Counted from the first letter of the stretch, positions 8,499 to 18,756 are shown. The stretch is 64,000 nt of DNA from Candidatus Dechloromonas phosphorivorans (GCA_016721185.1 JADKIP010000005.1:124001-188000), one strand, 5' to 3'. The notes: generated by a model not told the origin, from the letters alone. A program made the numbers and translations.

Positions 8499-9374
8499 AT
8501 GCGCCATTCATCCCTTCGCCTAATGATTCTTGCGCTGATTTTTCCCTTGCTCAGCGCCTGCGCCTCACGCGGCATTCCACCGACCACGGCTAGCGGCGAA
8601 CAGCCCGAAGCCCGCGCCTTGCTGCAAAAGTCAGCCGAGGCACACGGCCTCGCCGCCTGGTTGCAGATTCGTGATCTCAGCGTCAGTTATGTCGGCGAAT
8701 GGCGCTCACTGGTAACCCGCTTGCAACCCACCCTGATCGACCCGGATTTTCGTCAAGCCTCGGAAGAGCGCCTGCTACTCGACCCACAGCCGATTTATGC
8801 CCAGCACCACCAAGGCCCGAAAGGCAGTAAACAAGTGGTTCGCACTGGCAGCGAGGTCAGGGTCTTCTACAACGGCACGCCCAGCAATGATCGTGACGTT
8901 CAAGCCGCAGCCGCCCTGGTCGCCGACGGCTACCGGATGTTCCTGACCGGCCCGTTCTATTTTCTCAGCGGCAACCTGCAACTTGAGCTGGCCGGCAGCG
9001 AAACGGTTGAAGGCCGCCTCTGCGACCTGATCGTCGCCGTCCGCCGCCCGGGCAATGGCCTGTCAGCCGAAGATCGCTACCTGCTTTACATCGATCAGGA
9101 AAACCGCTTGCTGCGCCGCGTTCGTTTCAGCCTCGAAGGCATGGAATCAACGCAGGGTGCCATCGCCGAAATCGACTTTTTCGATCACCGTGAAATCGCC
9201 GGCGTCACCTGGCCCACCCGCTTTTTCGAGCGCCTGCGCAAACCCATTCCCAACCTGCCGGTGCACGATTGGCGGCTAATCGGGCTGGAGGTCAATCGTG
9301 GCTTTGCTGCGGTCGACCTCAATGGCGCGGCCTTTTCCGGCAAGGCGCTGGCGCCAGCCAAACCAATTGAATAA
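8499..9374 (+). CDS. Putative lipoprotein of unknown function
   Basis: A 291-residue protein with a lipoprotein signal (MRHSSLRLMILALIFPLLSAC), hence probably envelope-located. The mature part has repeated beta-strand patterns (VVRTGSEVRVFYNG, LELAGSETVEGRLCDLIVAV, YLLYIDQENRLLRRVRF) like the LolA/LolB-like or DUF6503-type lipoprotein fold, in which an outer-membrane lipid or lipoprotein is bound; this is only a fold impression. I use ATG 8499 since it starts the signal; an upstream ATG at 8418 adds 27 polar residues. It ends the lipocalin gene group. Confidence 0.7.
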   Translation: MRHSSLRLMILALIFPLLSACASRGIPPTTASGEQPEARALLQKSAEAHGLAAWLQIRDLSVSYVGEWRSLVTRLQPTLIDPDFRQASEERLLLDPQPIYAQHHQGPKGSKQVVRTGSEVRVFYNGTPSNDRDVQAAAALVADGYRMFLTGPFYFLSGNLQLELAGSETVEGRLCDLIVAVRRPGNGLSAEDRYLLYIDQENRLLRRVRFSLEGMESTQGAIAEIDFFDHREIAGVTWPTRFFERLRKPIPNLPVHDWRLIGLEVNRGFAAVDLNGAAFSGKALAPAKPIE

Positions 9375-9435
9375 GCCGGGCGCTTGATCGCTCGCTAGAA
9401 ACGACGGTTGAATCAGTCAGTAAATCCAGCCTGAC

Positions 9436-10804
9436 TCAACCTGTCGCCACTGCACTAATCTCCAGTGCATCGCGCAACACCGCTTCAAGCAGGCGGCGGC
9501 TGTCGGTTTGGGTGGTGGTGAGCTGGGTTTCGAGCTGGTCGCAGAGCGCCATCAGTTCATCGACTCGGGCGACGATGCGGTGTTGTTCGGCGAGGGGCGG
9601 AACAAGTATTAAAGCTGCTTCAACTTGTTTTGATGAGATGTGCGGTACGCTTAAGTGTTCCGTGAGTGACATTGGCATTTCTGAGTAGGCGCACGCCTTT
9701 TGGAACAAACCATTCGCTCTTAAATGCGTAACCATTTTGCAGCCGTATAAACGTACTCAGTGACTCAGGCCTTGTTTGCCATTCATCTACGTGACTCAGT
9801 TGGCCACAAACGGCAAGTTTGAGGATGGTTTGGCGCAGTTGCTTGATGTGTTCCGGGCGGGTGGTGAGGCGCGGCAGGTGGTTGAGGTGAAAGCGGGCAG
9901 CGTCGTGCAAGCTGGTTGCGGTTTGGTTTTCCGTGACGGTTTCGGCTGCGGCGGCAGGAGCGGTGCCGATGTGGTTCAAACTGGCCGCCACCAGCTGGTC
10001 GCGCCGCACCTCGCGTTCGATCTGCGCCGCCGCCAATTCGTCGCACAACGCCATCAGTTCATCGACCTTGGCAACGATGCGGTGTTGTTCGGCGAGGGGC
10101 GGGAGGGGAATGTGTGCCGGTGCCATTCTCTTTAATGTGACGCGGGGAATCGCTGCCCCTTTCATGAACCCACGCATCTGACCGTAGAAGAACGGGGAAC
10201 GGAGAAACTCGACTACAAGGCGATTGTTCAAACAAGTCGAAAGCTTTAGCAGTGCCACGCTTGAAAGCATACTGAACGGCTGATCAAGGTTGTTGATTGT
10301 GACTACGCCAGTTGTCGCGCCATCTTTGATGTAAAGGATGTCGCCTTTCTCAGGGTTGCAGCGACCATAGATTTCTGAGTGAACCTCAGCCGAGACATAA
10401 GTTATGTTTGTGACCGAAATACCCTCCGGCTTAATGTTCTTCGCAGTTACATACATGAATTCACCTTCCGGCTCGTTTGGAGGCGAATGGTGCGTACCGT
10501 CAGTAAGCTTTGTCAGCACATGAGAAAGCCGTACCCAGCACCACGAAGCAGGAATTTTAAACAGTTCATCGCTAGCATTAACTTCCGAGAGTTGCTCCTG
10601 CTTCCTTATTGCTCCCACCTTCACCAACCTAGTTTTCTCCGCCTGAATCCGCTTCAACAACTCTGCCGCCGGTTCATCGCTCGGGTCTTGTTCCACCAGC
10701 TTCCCCCGCACCGCCAGATCCAGAATGAACCGCCGCAAGCGCGCCACTGCGTCCGGGGCTTCACTAATGCGGTCGAAATGCGCCAACAGTTGTGTCGGGT
10801 TCAT
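9436..10804 (-). pseudogene. hsdS: Type I restriction-modification specificity subunit, broken
   Basis: The specificity subunit recognises two half-sites through two target recognition domains (TRDs) separated by conserved helices. Here TRD1 and the first helical region (PLPPLAEQHRIVAKVDELMALCDEL) are complete from 10804 down. TRD2 begins (LQNGYAFKSEWFVPKGVRLLRNANVTHGTLK) and then breaks near 9650: the frame shifts, about 100 residues are missing, and the last helix (VPPLAEQHRIVARVDELMALCDQL) resumes in another frame to 9436. This looks like an internal deletion that removes most of TRD2, not a single-base slip. The start overlaps the upstream stop (ATGA). The complex may be inactive or use only one recognition domain. 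Confidence 0.88.
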
Positions 10805-11814
10805 GCCTCGGCGTCCTCGTCCGGGGCATTTTGCAGATAGAACTCATGCAGCTTGGCTTGCAGTAGCGCCTTGTCCGGCAACTGCGTCTGGTATTCGGCG
10901 ATCAGTGCCGGGGAGAGGCTGCGGCTCAGGGCGTATTCGACAACTTCATCGTCCTTGCTGGCGCAGAGCAAAACGCCGATGGCGGGCTGTTCGTGCGGTT
11001 TTTTTGCATCACGGTCGAGGGCTTCGAGATAAAAGCCCAGTTTGCCGAGGTATTCCGGCTCAAATCGTCCAACTTTCAATTCAATGGCAACAAGGCAATT
11101 CAGGCCGCGATGGAAAAACAGCAGGTCGAGCGCGAAGTCGCGCCCACCGACTTGCAGCGGGTATTCGCTGCCGAGAAAACAGAAATCCCGGCCCAGCTCG
11201 ATTAGAAAATCCTTGAGGCGCTGCAACAAACCGCGCTGCAAATCGGCTTCGGCGTGGCTTTCCGGCAGGTCGAGAAATTCGACCAGATAGCTGTCTTTGA
11301 AGATGCTCAAAGCGTCGGGGTGAATTTGTGTCACCAGCGGTGTCACTTTTACCGGGTTAAGTACGGTGCGCTCGAACAGGGCAGTTTTGAACTGGCGCTC
11401 CAGTTCGCGTTTGCTCCATCGTTCGCGAATGGCCAGTCGCAGGTAAAACTCGCGCTCTTCCGGGCGTTTGCTCTGGTTGAGGATGATGATGTTATGCGTC
11501 CAGGGTAATTGTCTCACCAGTGGTGAGACAATTACGTCCGCTTGATATGTCTCGTAAAACTGCCGCATCCGGAACAAATTTGGGCGGGTGAAACCACGCA
11601 GCCCCGGCTGGGTGCGCGCCAGATGTTCGGCTAGTTGCGCCACCACGCCATCGCCCCATTCGGCCTGCGCTATTTTGTGGCTGATGGTTTGGCCAACTTG
11701 CCAATAGAGCTCGATCAGAGTGGTGTTGACGGCTTGAACCGCCCGTTGCCGGGCGCTGGTGATCAATTGGGTGATTTCGCTGAAATCGTCCTGGTGAATG
11801 ATGCTTGTGCTCAT
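10801..11814 (-). CDS. PDDEXK nuclease domain protein (DUF1016/YhcG family)
   Basis: A 337-residue protein with an N-terminal DUF1016 domain (TLIELYWQVGQTISHKI, GLRGFTRPNLFRMRQFYETY) and a C-terminal PD-(D/E)xK nuclease fold (FALDLLFFHRGLNCLVAIELKVG supplies Asp, Glu and Lys). Relatives are often found inside type I restriction operons, though their task there is not settled. Here it is locked between hsdM and hsdS with 4-base ATGA overlaps on both sides, so it is surely cotranslated with them. The catalytic residues look intact. Confidence 0.9.
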   Translation of the reverse strand: MSTSIIHQDDFSEITQLITSARQRAVQAVNTTLIELYWQVGQTISHKIAQAEWGDGVVAQLAEHLARTQPGLRGFTRPNLFRMRQFYETYQADVIVSPLVRQLPWTHNIIILNQSKRPEEREFYLRLAIRERWSKRELERQFKTALFERTVLNPVKVTPLVTQIHPDALSIFKDSYLVEFLDLPESHAEADLQRGLLQRLKDFLIELGRDFCFLGSEYPLQVGGRDFALDLLFFHRGLNCLVAIELKVGRFEPEYLGKLGFYLEALDRDAKKPHEQPAIGVLLCASKDDEVVEYALSRSLSPALIAEYQTQLPDKALLQAKLHEFYLQNAPDEDAEA

Positions 11815-13268
11815 CGCTGCAAAGCTTCCGCCAATATCGCTTTCAACTGGTCGCGCAATGCGGCGGCTCTGGCTTCAGCGGCTTCGAGTTGCAGCAAAAG
11901 TTCTTGCGGGTCGCCGTGGTCGGCGGCGATGGTGTGCGGATTCTTGCAGTCGAGGTTGTAGTTGCGCGCCTTGATTTCATCGAGGCTGATTTTCCAGGCT
12001 TGTTCGGTTTCCTGCCGGTTTTCGCGCCCGGCACCGCCCCACCAATCGACGCAGCCTTGCAGGTGGTCGACCTTGATCGGCCGGGTCATTGAATAGGCTT
12101 TCTGGCCGGCTGGCACTTGGTGCTCGTAGAACCAGATGTCCTGCGTTGGCTCGCCCTTTTCAAAGAACAGCAGGTTGGTGCCGATGCTGGCGTAGGGTTT
12201 GAAGACGCTATTGGGCAGACGGACGATGGTGTGCAGGTTGCATTCTTCGAGCAGCGCTTCTTTCAGGCGGGTTTTGACGCCTTCACCGAACAGGCTGCCG
12301 TCGGGCAAGACGATGGCGGCGCGCCCGCCGTTTTTTAGCAATCGAATGAACAGGGCGAGAAAGAGGTCGGCGGTTTCCTTGGTGCGGAAGTGGGCCGGAA
12401 AGTTGGATTCGATGCCGTCTTCTTCACGCCCGCCAAAGGGTGGATTGGTCAGGATGATGTCGACCCGGTCGCTTTGGCCGTAGCTGATATAGGGCCGGGC
12501 CAGGGTGTTGTCGTGGCGAACGAAGCTGGGGTCTTCGATGCCGTGCAGCAGCATGTTGGTGACGCAGAGCATGTGCGGCAGCTGCTTCTTCTCGACGGCA
12601 CGCAGGCCGCTTTGCAGGGCAGCTTCGTCTTCCACTTTTTTGACGTAGCGCTCGCGCATGTGGCGGATGGCGCAGGTTAAAAAACCGCCCGTGCCGCAAC
12701 TTGGGTCGAACAGAATTTCGCCGGGTTTGGGGTCGATGCGGTCGACCATGAAGGCGGTAACAGCGCGCGGGGTGTAGTACTCGCCTGCATTGCCGGCGCT
12801 TTGCAGGTCGTTGAGCAATTGTTCGTAAATGTCGCCGAAGTGCTTGCGCTCGGCGAGGTCGTTGAAATCGACGCTGCTGATTTTATTGATGACCTGCCGC
12901 ATGAGCTGGCCGGACTTCATGTAGTTGTAGGCATCCTCGAACACGCCTTTGACAACGCGGGCGCGGCTGGCATGGCTGCCGGTGGCGGTAAGCTCCTTGA
13001 GCGCGGGGAATAGGTCGGTGTTGATGAAGGTCAGCAACGCCTCGCCGGTCAAGCCTTCGGGGTCGGCAGCCCAGGTGCGCCACTGGTATTGCTCGGGGAT
13101 GGGCGAGCGGTAGTTGTCCTGCATGACTTCCAGTTGCTGGTCCTGATCGTCGATGATCTTGAGAAAAAACATCCAGCACAGCTGGGAAAGGCGCTGGGCA
13201 TCGCCATCGACGCCGGAGTCCTGGCGCATGATGTCCTGGATGGATTTGACTGCATTTCTGGCTGACAT
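11811..13268 (-). CDS. hsdM: Type I restriction-modification N6-adenine methyltransferase subunit
   Basis: A 485-residue modification subunit that methylates adenine in the recognition site and forms the M2S core. It has the N-terminal helical HsdM domain, the AdoMet-binding motif FDPSCGTGGFL and the catalytic NPPF motif (IILTNPPFGGREEDG). Length is normal. It starts 3 bases past the hsdR stop and overlaps the DUF1016 gene by 4 bases, so hsdR, hsdM, the nuclease gene and hsdS form one operon read leftward. Confidence 0.96.
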   Translation of the reverse strand: MSARNAVKSIQDIMRQDSGVDGDAQRLSQLCWMFFLKIIDDQDQQLEVMQDNYRSPIPEQYQWRTWAADPEGLTGEALLTFINTDLFPALKELTATGSHASRARVVKGVFEDAYNYMKSGQLMRQVINKISSVDFNDLAERKHFGDIYEQLLNDLQSAGNAGEYYTPRAVTAFMVDRIDPKPGEILFDPSCGTGGFLTCAIRHMRERYVKKVEDEAALQSGLRAVEKKQLPHMLCVTNMLLHGIEDPSFVRHDNTLARPYISYGQSDRVDIILTNPPFGGREEDGIESNFPAHFRTKETADLFLALFIRLLKNGGRAAIVLPDGSLFGEGVKTRLKEALLEECNLHTIVRLPNSVFKPYASIGTNLLFFEKGEPTQDIWFYEHQVPAGQKAYSMTRPIKVDHLQGCVDWWGGAGRENRQETEQAWKISLDEIKARNYNLDCKNPHTIAADHGDPQELLLQLEAAEARAAALRDQLKAILAEALQR

Positions 13269-13271
13269 AAA

Positions 13272-15740
13272 TTAAGCGACTTCCTGGTAAAGCGCGGCTT
13301 GCAGTTCGTGAACGGCGTTCTCGAAATTGGCTTTGCTGCCGAATTGTTTGATGAGTTGCATGGGCGTGCCCATGTCGTTGAAGGGCGGGATTTCAAGAAT
13401 GTGAACGTTATCCAGCCCACTGACGACGCCCTCATCCTGATATTTGCCGAGCAGCGCTTCGAGCACGGCACGGGCTTCCTGGCCGTATTTGGTAAAAATA
13501 TCGCGTTTCTTGACGCTGTTGGCGCGCTCGCGACGCGTTAGCGGCGGCTGGTCGAAGGCGATGTGGCAGATCAAATCGAAGGGGTCGAGGTCTTTGCCGA
13601 TTTCTTCCATTAACGGTTCGAGCAGCAAGCCTTCTTCGGCCAGTTCTTCGATCAGGGCTTCCTTGCGTTCAGTTGAGCGCCAGCGGGCGAGAAAGTTGTC
13701 GAGGCTGGCGTAGTGCGCGCGGATGGCTTTGCGGGAATAGTCGCGGAGCGATTCGGTGACGAGTTTGCCGTTTTCGTCGAGGTATTCGACGCGTTCAGTC
13801 AGCACCGTTACTGGCCTGCCGTTGATGTAAAACTTGGGTTGCGGCGATGGAGGTGGTGGCGGTGTTGGGCCGGGCGGTAGCGGGTCTTCAAGGATTTCTT
13901 CATCCTCGCCTGGCTCGGGCGGGACGGGCTCTTCTGGATCAGCTATCGGGGGTAAATCGTCCGGTGGAGTAACCGGGTCGTCTTCGCCGGGTTCGTAGAT
14001 TTGCACCGGCTCACCATCGAAATCGGGGTCGGCGAAATGGTTGGTGGCTTTACGAAAATCGACCAGATTGAAATAGTATTTTTTGGTTTCTTCATGCACC
14101 CGCGTGCCGCGCCCAACGATTTGCTTGAACTCGGTCATCGAACCGACCGCCCGATCTAGCACGATCAGGCGGCAGGTCTGGGCGTCAACGCCGGTGGAAA
14201 GCAGGCGCGAGGTGGTGACGATGACCGGGTAAGTGGACTCCGGGTCGATGAAATTGCCAAGTTGGGCCTGACCTTCGGCGTCGTCGCCGGTGACACGCAT
14301 GACATAGCGTTCATTTTTGACGGCGAGGTCCTGATTTTCGATAATGAGCGCCTGGCGCAAGAGTGCTGCATGTTCGGTATCGACGCAGAAGACGATGGTT
14401 TTCTGGAAACGATTGCCGCTTTCCTTCAGGTAGTCGGAAACCCACTTGGCGACCCGCTGGGTGCGGGTGTCGATCACAATCGTGCGGTCAAAGTCCTTGA
14501 TGTTGTAAATGCGGTCGTCGATGGGCAGACCGAGCTTGTCGAGTTCTCCCTTTTCAGGGCGATAGCCTTCGACATCGATGTTGAGATGCACCTTGATGAC
14601 TTTGTAGGGCGCGAGGAAACCATCGCTGATGCCTTGTTTGAGGGAATAGGTATAGACCGGCGGGCCGAAGTAATGGAGGTTGGAGGCGTACTCGGTTTCC
14701 TTGGGCGTGGCCGTTAGACCGATCTGGGTGGCGCTGTTGAAGTATTCCAGTATCTCGCGCCAGGCTGAGTCTTCTGCAGCGCTGCCGCGGTGACACTCGT
14801 CAATGACGATGAGGTCGAAAAAGTCCTTTGAGAACTCGCGGTAGAGTTTCTGCCGGTATTCGGGGCCGGTCAGCGCCTGGTACAACCCAAGATAGATTTC
14901 GTAAGAGGTGTCGATGCGGCGATGGGCATCGATGGCGGTGGTTAGTTCGATACTGCTGCCGTCGGCGCGCTCGATGGTTTTGGCGCTGGTGCTGAGCTTG
15001 GCCATGGTGGCGCCAAAAGGTCGGAAGTCATTGACCATCGTCTGGTCGATCAGAATGTTGCGGTCGGCCAGAAACAGAACGCGCTTTTGCTTACCGATCT
15101 TCCAGTCCGATTTCCAGAGTCGCCAAATAATCTGAAAGGCGGTGTAGGTCTTGCCGGTGCCGGTTGCCATGACCAGCAGGACGCGATCCTGCCCCTTGGC
15201 GATGGCCTCCACGGCTGCATTGATGGCGTTGCGCTGGTAATAGCGTGGCCCCTTGTCGCTACCATCGTCGTAATAGGGTTGCAGGACGATTTTTTCCTGC
15301 GCGGCGTCGAGTTTTTTCCACTGCCGATATTTCGACCACAATTCGGCGGGGCTGGGGAAAGCGTCGAGCGCCAGATTGCTTTCGATTGCGACGCTTTGAC
15401 CGGTGCGGTCGTGAAAGACAAAGCCGTTGCCGTTGCTGGAAAACACGAAGGGAACTTGCAGCGTCGTCGCGTAATCGAGGGCTTGTTGCATGCCGTGACC
15501 ATCGGCGAACTTGCTTTTCTTGGCCTCGATCAGGGCGATGGGGTAGTGCTGGAAATACAGCACAAAGTCGGCCTTTTTGGCTTTGCCTCGGCTGACCAGT
15601 TTGCCGCGCACAATGATGCGCCCTTTGGTGAACGATACTTGCCGGCGAATCTGGGTGGTTTCATCCCAACCTGACTGAATCAAGGCCGGGGTGATGAACT
15701 TGACGCTGATGTCGTCTTCGCTGAGGTGGTGTTTGTTCAT
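13272..15740 (-). CDS. hsdR: Type I restriction endonuclease/translocase subunit (EcoEI-like)
   Basis: An 822-residue restriction subunit. The N-terminal nuclease domain shows ADFVLYFQHYPIALIEAKKS (Asp and ExK). A superfamily 2 helicase follows with Walker A VMATGTGKTYTAFQI near residue 190, DECHRGS, GLTATPKE and motif VI QIVGRGTRV. A proline/acid-rich linker (about residues 585-640, many PP and EE) leads to an EcoEI_R_C-type C-terminal domain. No break is seen, so restriction capacity depends on the damaged hsdS. First gene of the operon; the 68 bases upstream must hold the promoter. Confidence 0.95.
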   Translation of the reverse strand: MNKHHLSEDDISVKFITPALIQSGWDETTQIRRQVSFTKGRIIVRGKLVSRGKAKKADFVLYFQHYPIALIEAKKSKFADGHGMQQALDYATTLQVPFVFSSNGNGFVFHDRTGQSVAIESNLALDAFPSPAELWSKYRQWKKLDAAQEKIVLQPYYDDGSDKGPRYYQRNAINAAVEAIAKGQDRVLLVMATGTGKTYTAFQIIWRLWKSDWKIGKQKRVLFLADRNILIDQTMVNDFRPFGATMAKLSTSAKTIERADGSSIELTTAIDAHRRIDTSYEIYLGLYQALTGPEYRQKLYREFSKDFFDLIVIDECHRGSAAEDSAWREILEYFNSATQIGLTATPKETEYASNLHYFGPPVYTYSLKQGISDGFLAPYKVIKVHLNIDVEGYRPEKGELDKLGLPIDDRIYNIKDFDRTIVIDTRTQRVAKWVSDYLKESGNRFQKTIVFCVDTEHAALLRQALIIENQDLAVKNERYVMRVTGDDAEGQAQLGNFIDPESTYPVIVTTSRLLSTGVDAQTCRLIVLDRAVGSMTEFKQIVGRGTRVHEETKKYYFNLVDFRKATNHFADPDFDGEPVQIYEPGEDDPVTPPDDLPPIADPEEPVPPEPGEDEEILEDPLPPGPTPPPPPSPQPKFYINGRPVTVLTERVEYLDENGKLVTESLRDYSRKAIRAHYASLDNFLARWRSTERKEALIEELAEEGLLLEPLMEEIGKDLDPFDLICHIAFDQPPLTRRERANSVKKRDIFTKYGQEARAVLEALLGKYQDEGVVSGLDNVHILEIPPFNDMGTPMQLIKQFGSKANFENAVHELQAALYQEVA

Positions 15741-15808
15741 TTTTCGGGCGTTTTCAGGTGGGTGGTCGCGAAAGAATCAAAGCACGCAAATATCGCTAAA
15801 AACCCGGT

Positions 15809-16819
15809 TCACCGCAGCTTCCGGCTGCGAATCTCTTCCGCCAGTTGAAATACCGACATAGCGTAAAAACTGGAGCGGTTGTAGCGGGTGATGACGTAAA
15901 AGTTCTCGTAACCGAGCCAGTACTCAGTTTCCCGGCCGGGCGAAACGAGGTCGATCAATGCCACGCTGTGTTCCGGGTCGGCGCTGGTCAGGATGCCTTG
16001 CTCGGTCAGGTCGGCAACTTTCAGGCTGGGGCGGATGCCGGCTTCGATCAGGCTGCGTTGCGGTTCAACGCTGGTGCGGGCGCGGGTGGCGATCGGTTGG
16101 CCGGCAACCCAGCCGTGTTGTTCGAGAAAGCGGGCGACGCTGCCGATGGCGTCATTGACGCTGCCGGAGAGATCGATGCGTTGGTCGCCATCGAAATCCA
16201 CCGCATAGCGGCGCTGGCTGCCGGGCATGAATTGCGGGATGCCGATGGCGCCTGCGAAGGAGCCTTTGACGCTGATCGGTTCGAGGCCGTTTTCGCGGGT
16301 GAGCAGCAGGAATTGCTCCAGCTCGGTGCGGAAAAAATCAGCGCGGCGTGGGTAATTGAAGGCCAGCGTGGCGAGTGCTTCGAGGACGCGGAAGCCGCCG
16401 GTATTGCCGCCGTATTCCGTTTCAACGCCAATGATGGCGACAATGATTTCTTCCGGCACGCCGTAAAGGGCGCGGGCGCGGGCCAGGGTCAGTTCATTTT
16501 CCTGCCAGAACTGGACGCCGCCGTTGATCCGGCGCTCATTCAAAAAGCGCGGCCGGTAGCGTTCCCAGGAGCGTTGCAGCGGCGAGACGGGGGGCTTGAT
16601 CAGTTCCAGCACCCGTGGGTTGCTGCGGGTCTGGGCGAACTGGGCGAGCAGTTCATCGGCATTGAAGCCGTGGCGTTGTTCGAGGTCACGTGCGAAATCG
16701 ATGACTGCCGGGTCATCGGCGAAAGTCTTGTTGTTGGGCGCGGCGCTGCAGAATCCGGCAACGGCGGCGAGGGTGGCAAAGAGCAGGGCGCCAAGGGTGT
16801 GTTTCAAATCCATCTCCAT
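15809..16819 (-). CDS. mltB: Membrane-bound lytic murein transglycosylase B
   Basis: A 336-residue periplasmic enzyme that cleaves the glycan strand of peptidoglycan with formation of anhydromuropeptides. It has a hydrophobic N-terminus (signal, about residues 8-26), the catalytic Glu in IVAIIGVETEYGG and the conserved GAIGIPQFMPGSQRRYAVDFDGD block. The ATG at 16819 overlaps the stop of the transglutaminase gene (TGATG), so it is the last gene of the moxR operon. Cys at about residue 23 may make it a lipoprotein, but the lipobox is weak. Confidence 0.92.
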   Translation of the reverse strand: MEMDLKHTLGALLFATLAAVAGFCSAAPNNKTFADDPAVIDFARDLEQRHGFNADELLAQFAQTRSNPRVLELIKPPVSPLQRSWERYRPRFLNERRINGGVQFWQENELTLARARALYGVPEEIIVAIIGVETEYGGNTGGFRVLEALATLAFNYPRRADFFRTELEQFLLLTRENGLEPISVKGSFAGAIGIPQFMPGSQRRYAVDFDGDQRIDLSGSVNDAIGSVARFLEQHGWVAGQPIATRARTSVEPQRSLIEAGIRPSLKVADLTEQGILTSADPEHSVALIDLVSPGRETEYWLGYENFYVITRYNRSSFYAMSVFQLAEEIRSRKLR

Positions 16820-18756
16820 CAGGGGAATTGCGCGATTGCGGCGCGCAGTGTTTTCAGATCATTGTTATTTTTACCGTAGCGAGCCTGTAAATAGGCTTCA
16901 ACGATTTGGTTGAACGGCGCTGCCAGGTCCGGGCGTTCGCGTTGAACGCGCTGGGCGAGGGTGAGCGGCGTTTCCCAGGGGGCGCAGTTTACTTGCCTTC
17001 GCGCCAACTGTCGCAGTGCTTTATGCCACAGGCGCGTTGCCGGGTCGTGACGCGGCTTCTGGTAAAGCGTCCAGGCGGTGACGATGGCGAGCAGCAGGCT
17101 GCAGGCAATGCCGAGCACGGTGGCCAGGCTGCGCCAGTCGGTATCCGGCAGGCCGAGGCGGGACAGCAGTTCGCGCTGGCGTTGAGGGTCGTAACCCAGC
17201 ACCTGCTGATTCCAGGCGTTATTGATCGCTTCCCAGCGATGGCGCAGCGTCCGCAGCCATTCGCTGCGGACTTGAATCAGCGCCGGCAAGGGCTCGCCTT
17301 CCGAGAGCGCATCGAGAATCCCGGTTTCAATGCGGGCCGGGGAAACCGCCGCCGTCGGGTCAACGCGCACCCAGCCGCGGCCTTCCAGCCAGACTTCGGC
17401 CCAGGCATGGGCATCTGACTGGCGCACCACCAGATAGCCATCAACCGGGTTGCGTTCACCGCCCTGGTAGCCGCCAACGACGCGGGCCGGAATGCCGGCG
17501 TTACGCATCAGAACAACGAAGGCGGCGGCGTAGTGTTCGCAGAAGCCGCGCTTGGTCTGGAAGAGGAATTCATCAACGCTGTTGCCGCCCAGTAGCGGCG
17601 GGCGCAGCGTGTAGAAAAACTCGTTGGCGAAGAGGGCGAGCGCTTTCCCGATAATGGCGTCTGGCGTCGGTTCGCTTGTCCGCCAGCTGTTGGCCAATTG
17701 ACGGGCTTGCGGATTTCGGCCGGCCGGCAAGGCCAGATTGCGGCGCAGCACGGCCGGGTCTTCGGCCGCATTAAAACGGTAATCAAGGCTGGCCGATAGC
17801 CTGAAACGCTGCCGTGTGCTGATCGGTTGGCGCGCTGCTGCGGTCAACTCGCCATTCAGGGCAATTTCTGGTGGCAGGTTGACGGGGGCATCCAGCGCCA
17901 GCAGCCAGCGTTGGTTATGAGCTTCCAGCGTCGTTTCGTAACTGATCGGCGGCGCAATGAGTTCGAGGTGCTCGGCAGCCTGACGGCCGGGGAAGGGCCG
18001 CCAGCTAGTGCCATCGAAGTTTTCCATGACCGGGCCGCGCCAGTAAAGCTTTCCCTTGGCGGGAATCTCGCCCTCGAAACGAACGCGGAAAGCGATGTCG
18101 CCATTTTGGGCCAGACTGGAAATACTCCCCGGCGACATGGTTTCCGATAGCCCGGTCTTGCCGCTATGGGCATCCTGCGGCAAACCCCAGAGCGGGCCAT
18201 TGATCCGAGGAAAGAGCACATAAAGCACGAGCATGAAGGGAATGGCCTGGGCGCTGAGCACGGCGGCGTAGCGCAAGGTGGCGCGCAATGTACTGGCCGG
18301 GCCGCCATGCAGGCGCACCAGCGTCGCGGTCACGATCCACAGCGCGGCCAAGAGCCAGAGGCCGGTCGGGATGCTTTGTGAGTTGAAAAAATGAGTGAGC
18401 AGCAGGAAATAGCCCAGCGTGACGACCACCATCGCGTCGCGCTGACTCTTCACTTCAAGCAGTTTCATCGCCATGAACATGACCAGCATGGCGACGCCGG
18501 CCTCGCGCCCGAACAGCGTGCGAAATTCGACAAAGATGCCGGCGCAACCGGCAACCACCAGTAGCGCCAACAACCAGCGACCGGGCAGGCGCTGGTTCTG
18601 CCACCACAGCCAGCCACCCCAAAAAAGCATCAGCCCGGCAAAGGCACTCAGCCAGATGGGCTGGTGCAAAAAATGCGGCGCGATGGTGACTGCCGCCGCC
18701 GCAAAAAGCCAGGGTACGGCGGTATGGTCCAGCGCCAGGCGGGCCGGTGTGCTCAT
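16819..18756 (-). CDS. Transglutaminase-like membrane protein (TgpA/DUF3488 family)
   Basis: A 645-residue protein with about six N-terminal membrane helices (DUF3488 region, residues 10-170), a periplasmic transglutaminase-like domain and a further helix near residue 550. The catalytic triad is visible: Cys in TKRGFCEHYAAAFVVLMRNAGI, His in QSDAHAWAEVW and Asp in RVDPTAA. Family members such as P. aeruginosa TgpA are essential inner-membrane proteins of unclear substrate. I start at ATG 18756, which overlaps the DUF58 stop (ATGA); a longer start at 18855 would overlap that gene by 100 bases. Confidence 0.92.
   Translation of the reverse strand: MSTPARLALDHTAVPWLFAAAAVTIAPHFLHQPIWLSAFAGLMLFWGGWLWWQNQRLPGRWLLALLVVAGCAGIFVEFRTLFGREAGVAMLVMFMAMKLLEVKSQRDAMVVVTLGYFLLLTHFFNSQSIPTGLWLLAALWIVTATLVRLHGGPASTLRATLRYAAVLSAQAIPFMLVLYVLFPRINGPLWGLPQDAHSGKTGLSETMSPGSISSLAQNGDIAFRVRFEGEIPAKGKLYWRGPVMENFDGTSWRPFPGRQAAEHLELIAPPISYETTLEAHNQRWLLALDAPVNLPPEIALNGELTAAARQPISTRQRFRLSASLDYRFNAAEDPAVLRRNLALPAGRNPQARQLANSWRTSEPTPDAIIGKALALFANEFFYTLRPPLLGGNSVDEFLFQTKRGFCEHYAAAFVVLMRNAGIPARVVGGYQGGERNPVDGYLVVRQSDAHAWAEVWLEGRGWVRVDPTAAVSPARIETGILDALSEGEPLPALIQVRSEWLRTLRHRWEAINNAWNQQVLGYDPQRQRELLSRLGLPDTDWRSLATVLGIACSLLLAIVTAWTLYQKPRHDPATRLWHKALRQLARRQVNCAPWETPLTLAQRVQRERPDLAAPFNQIVEAYLQARYGKNNNDLKTLRAAIAQFP

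Noticed and set aside
15845..16879. 344-codon open frame opposite mltB
   Set aside because: Antisense shadow of a conserved GC-rich gene; Gly/Ala/Asp-rich text with no family match.
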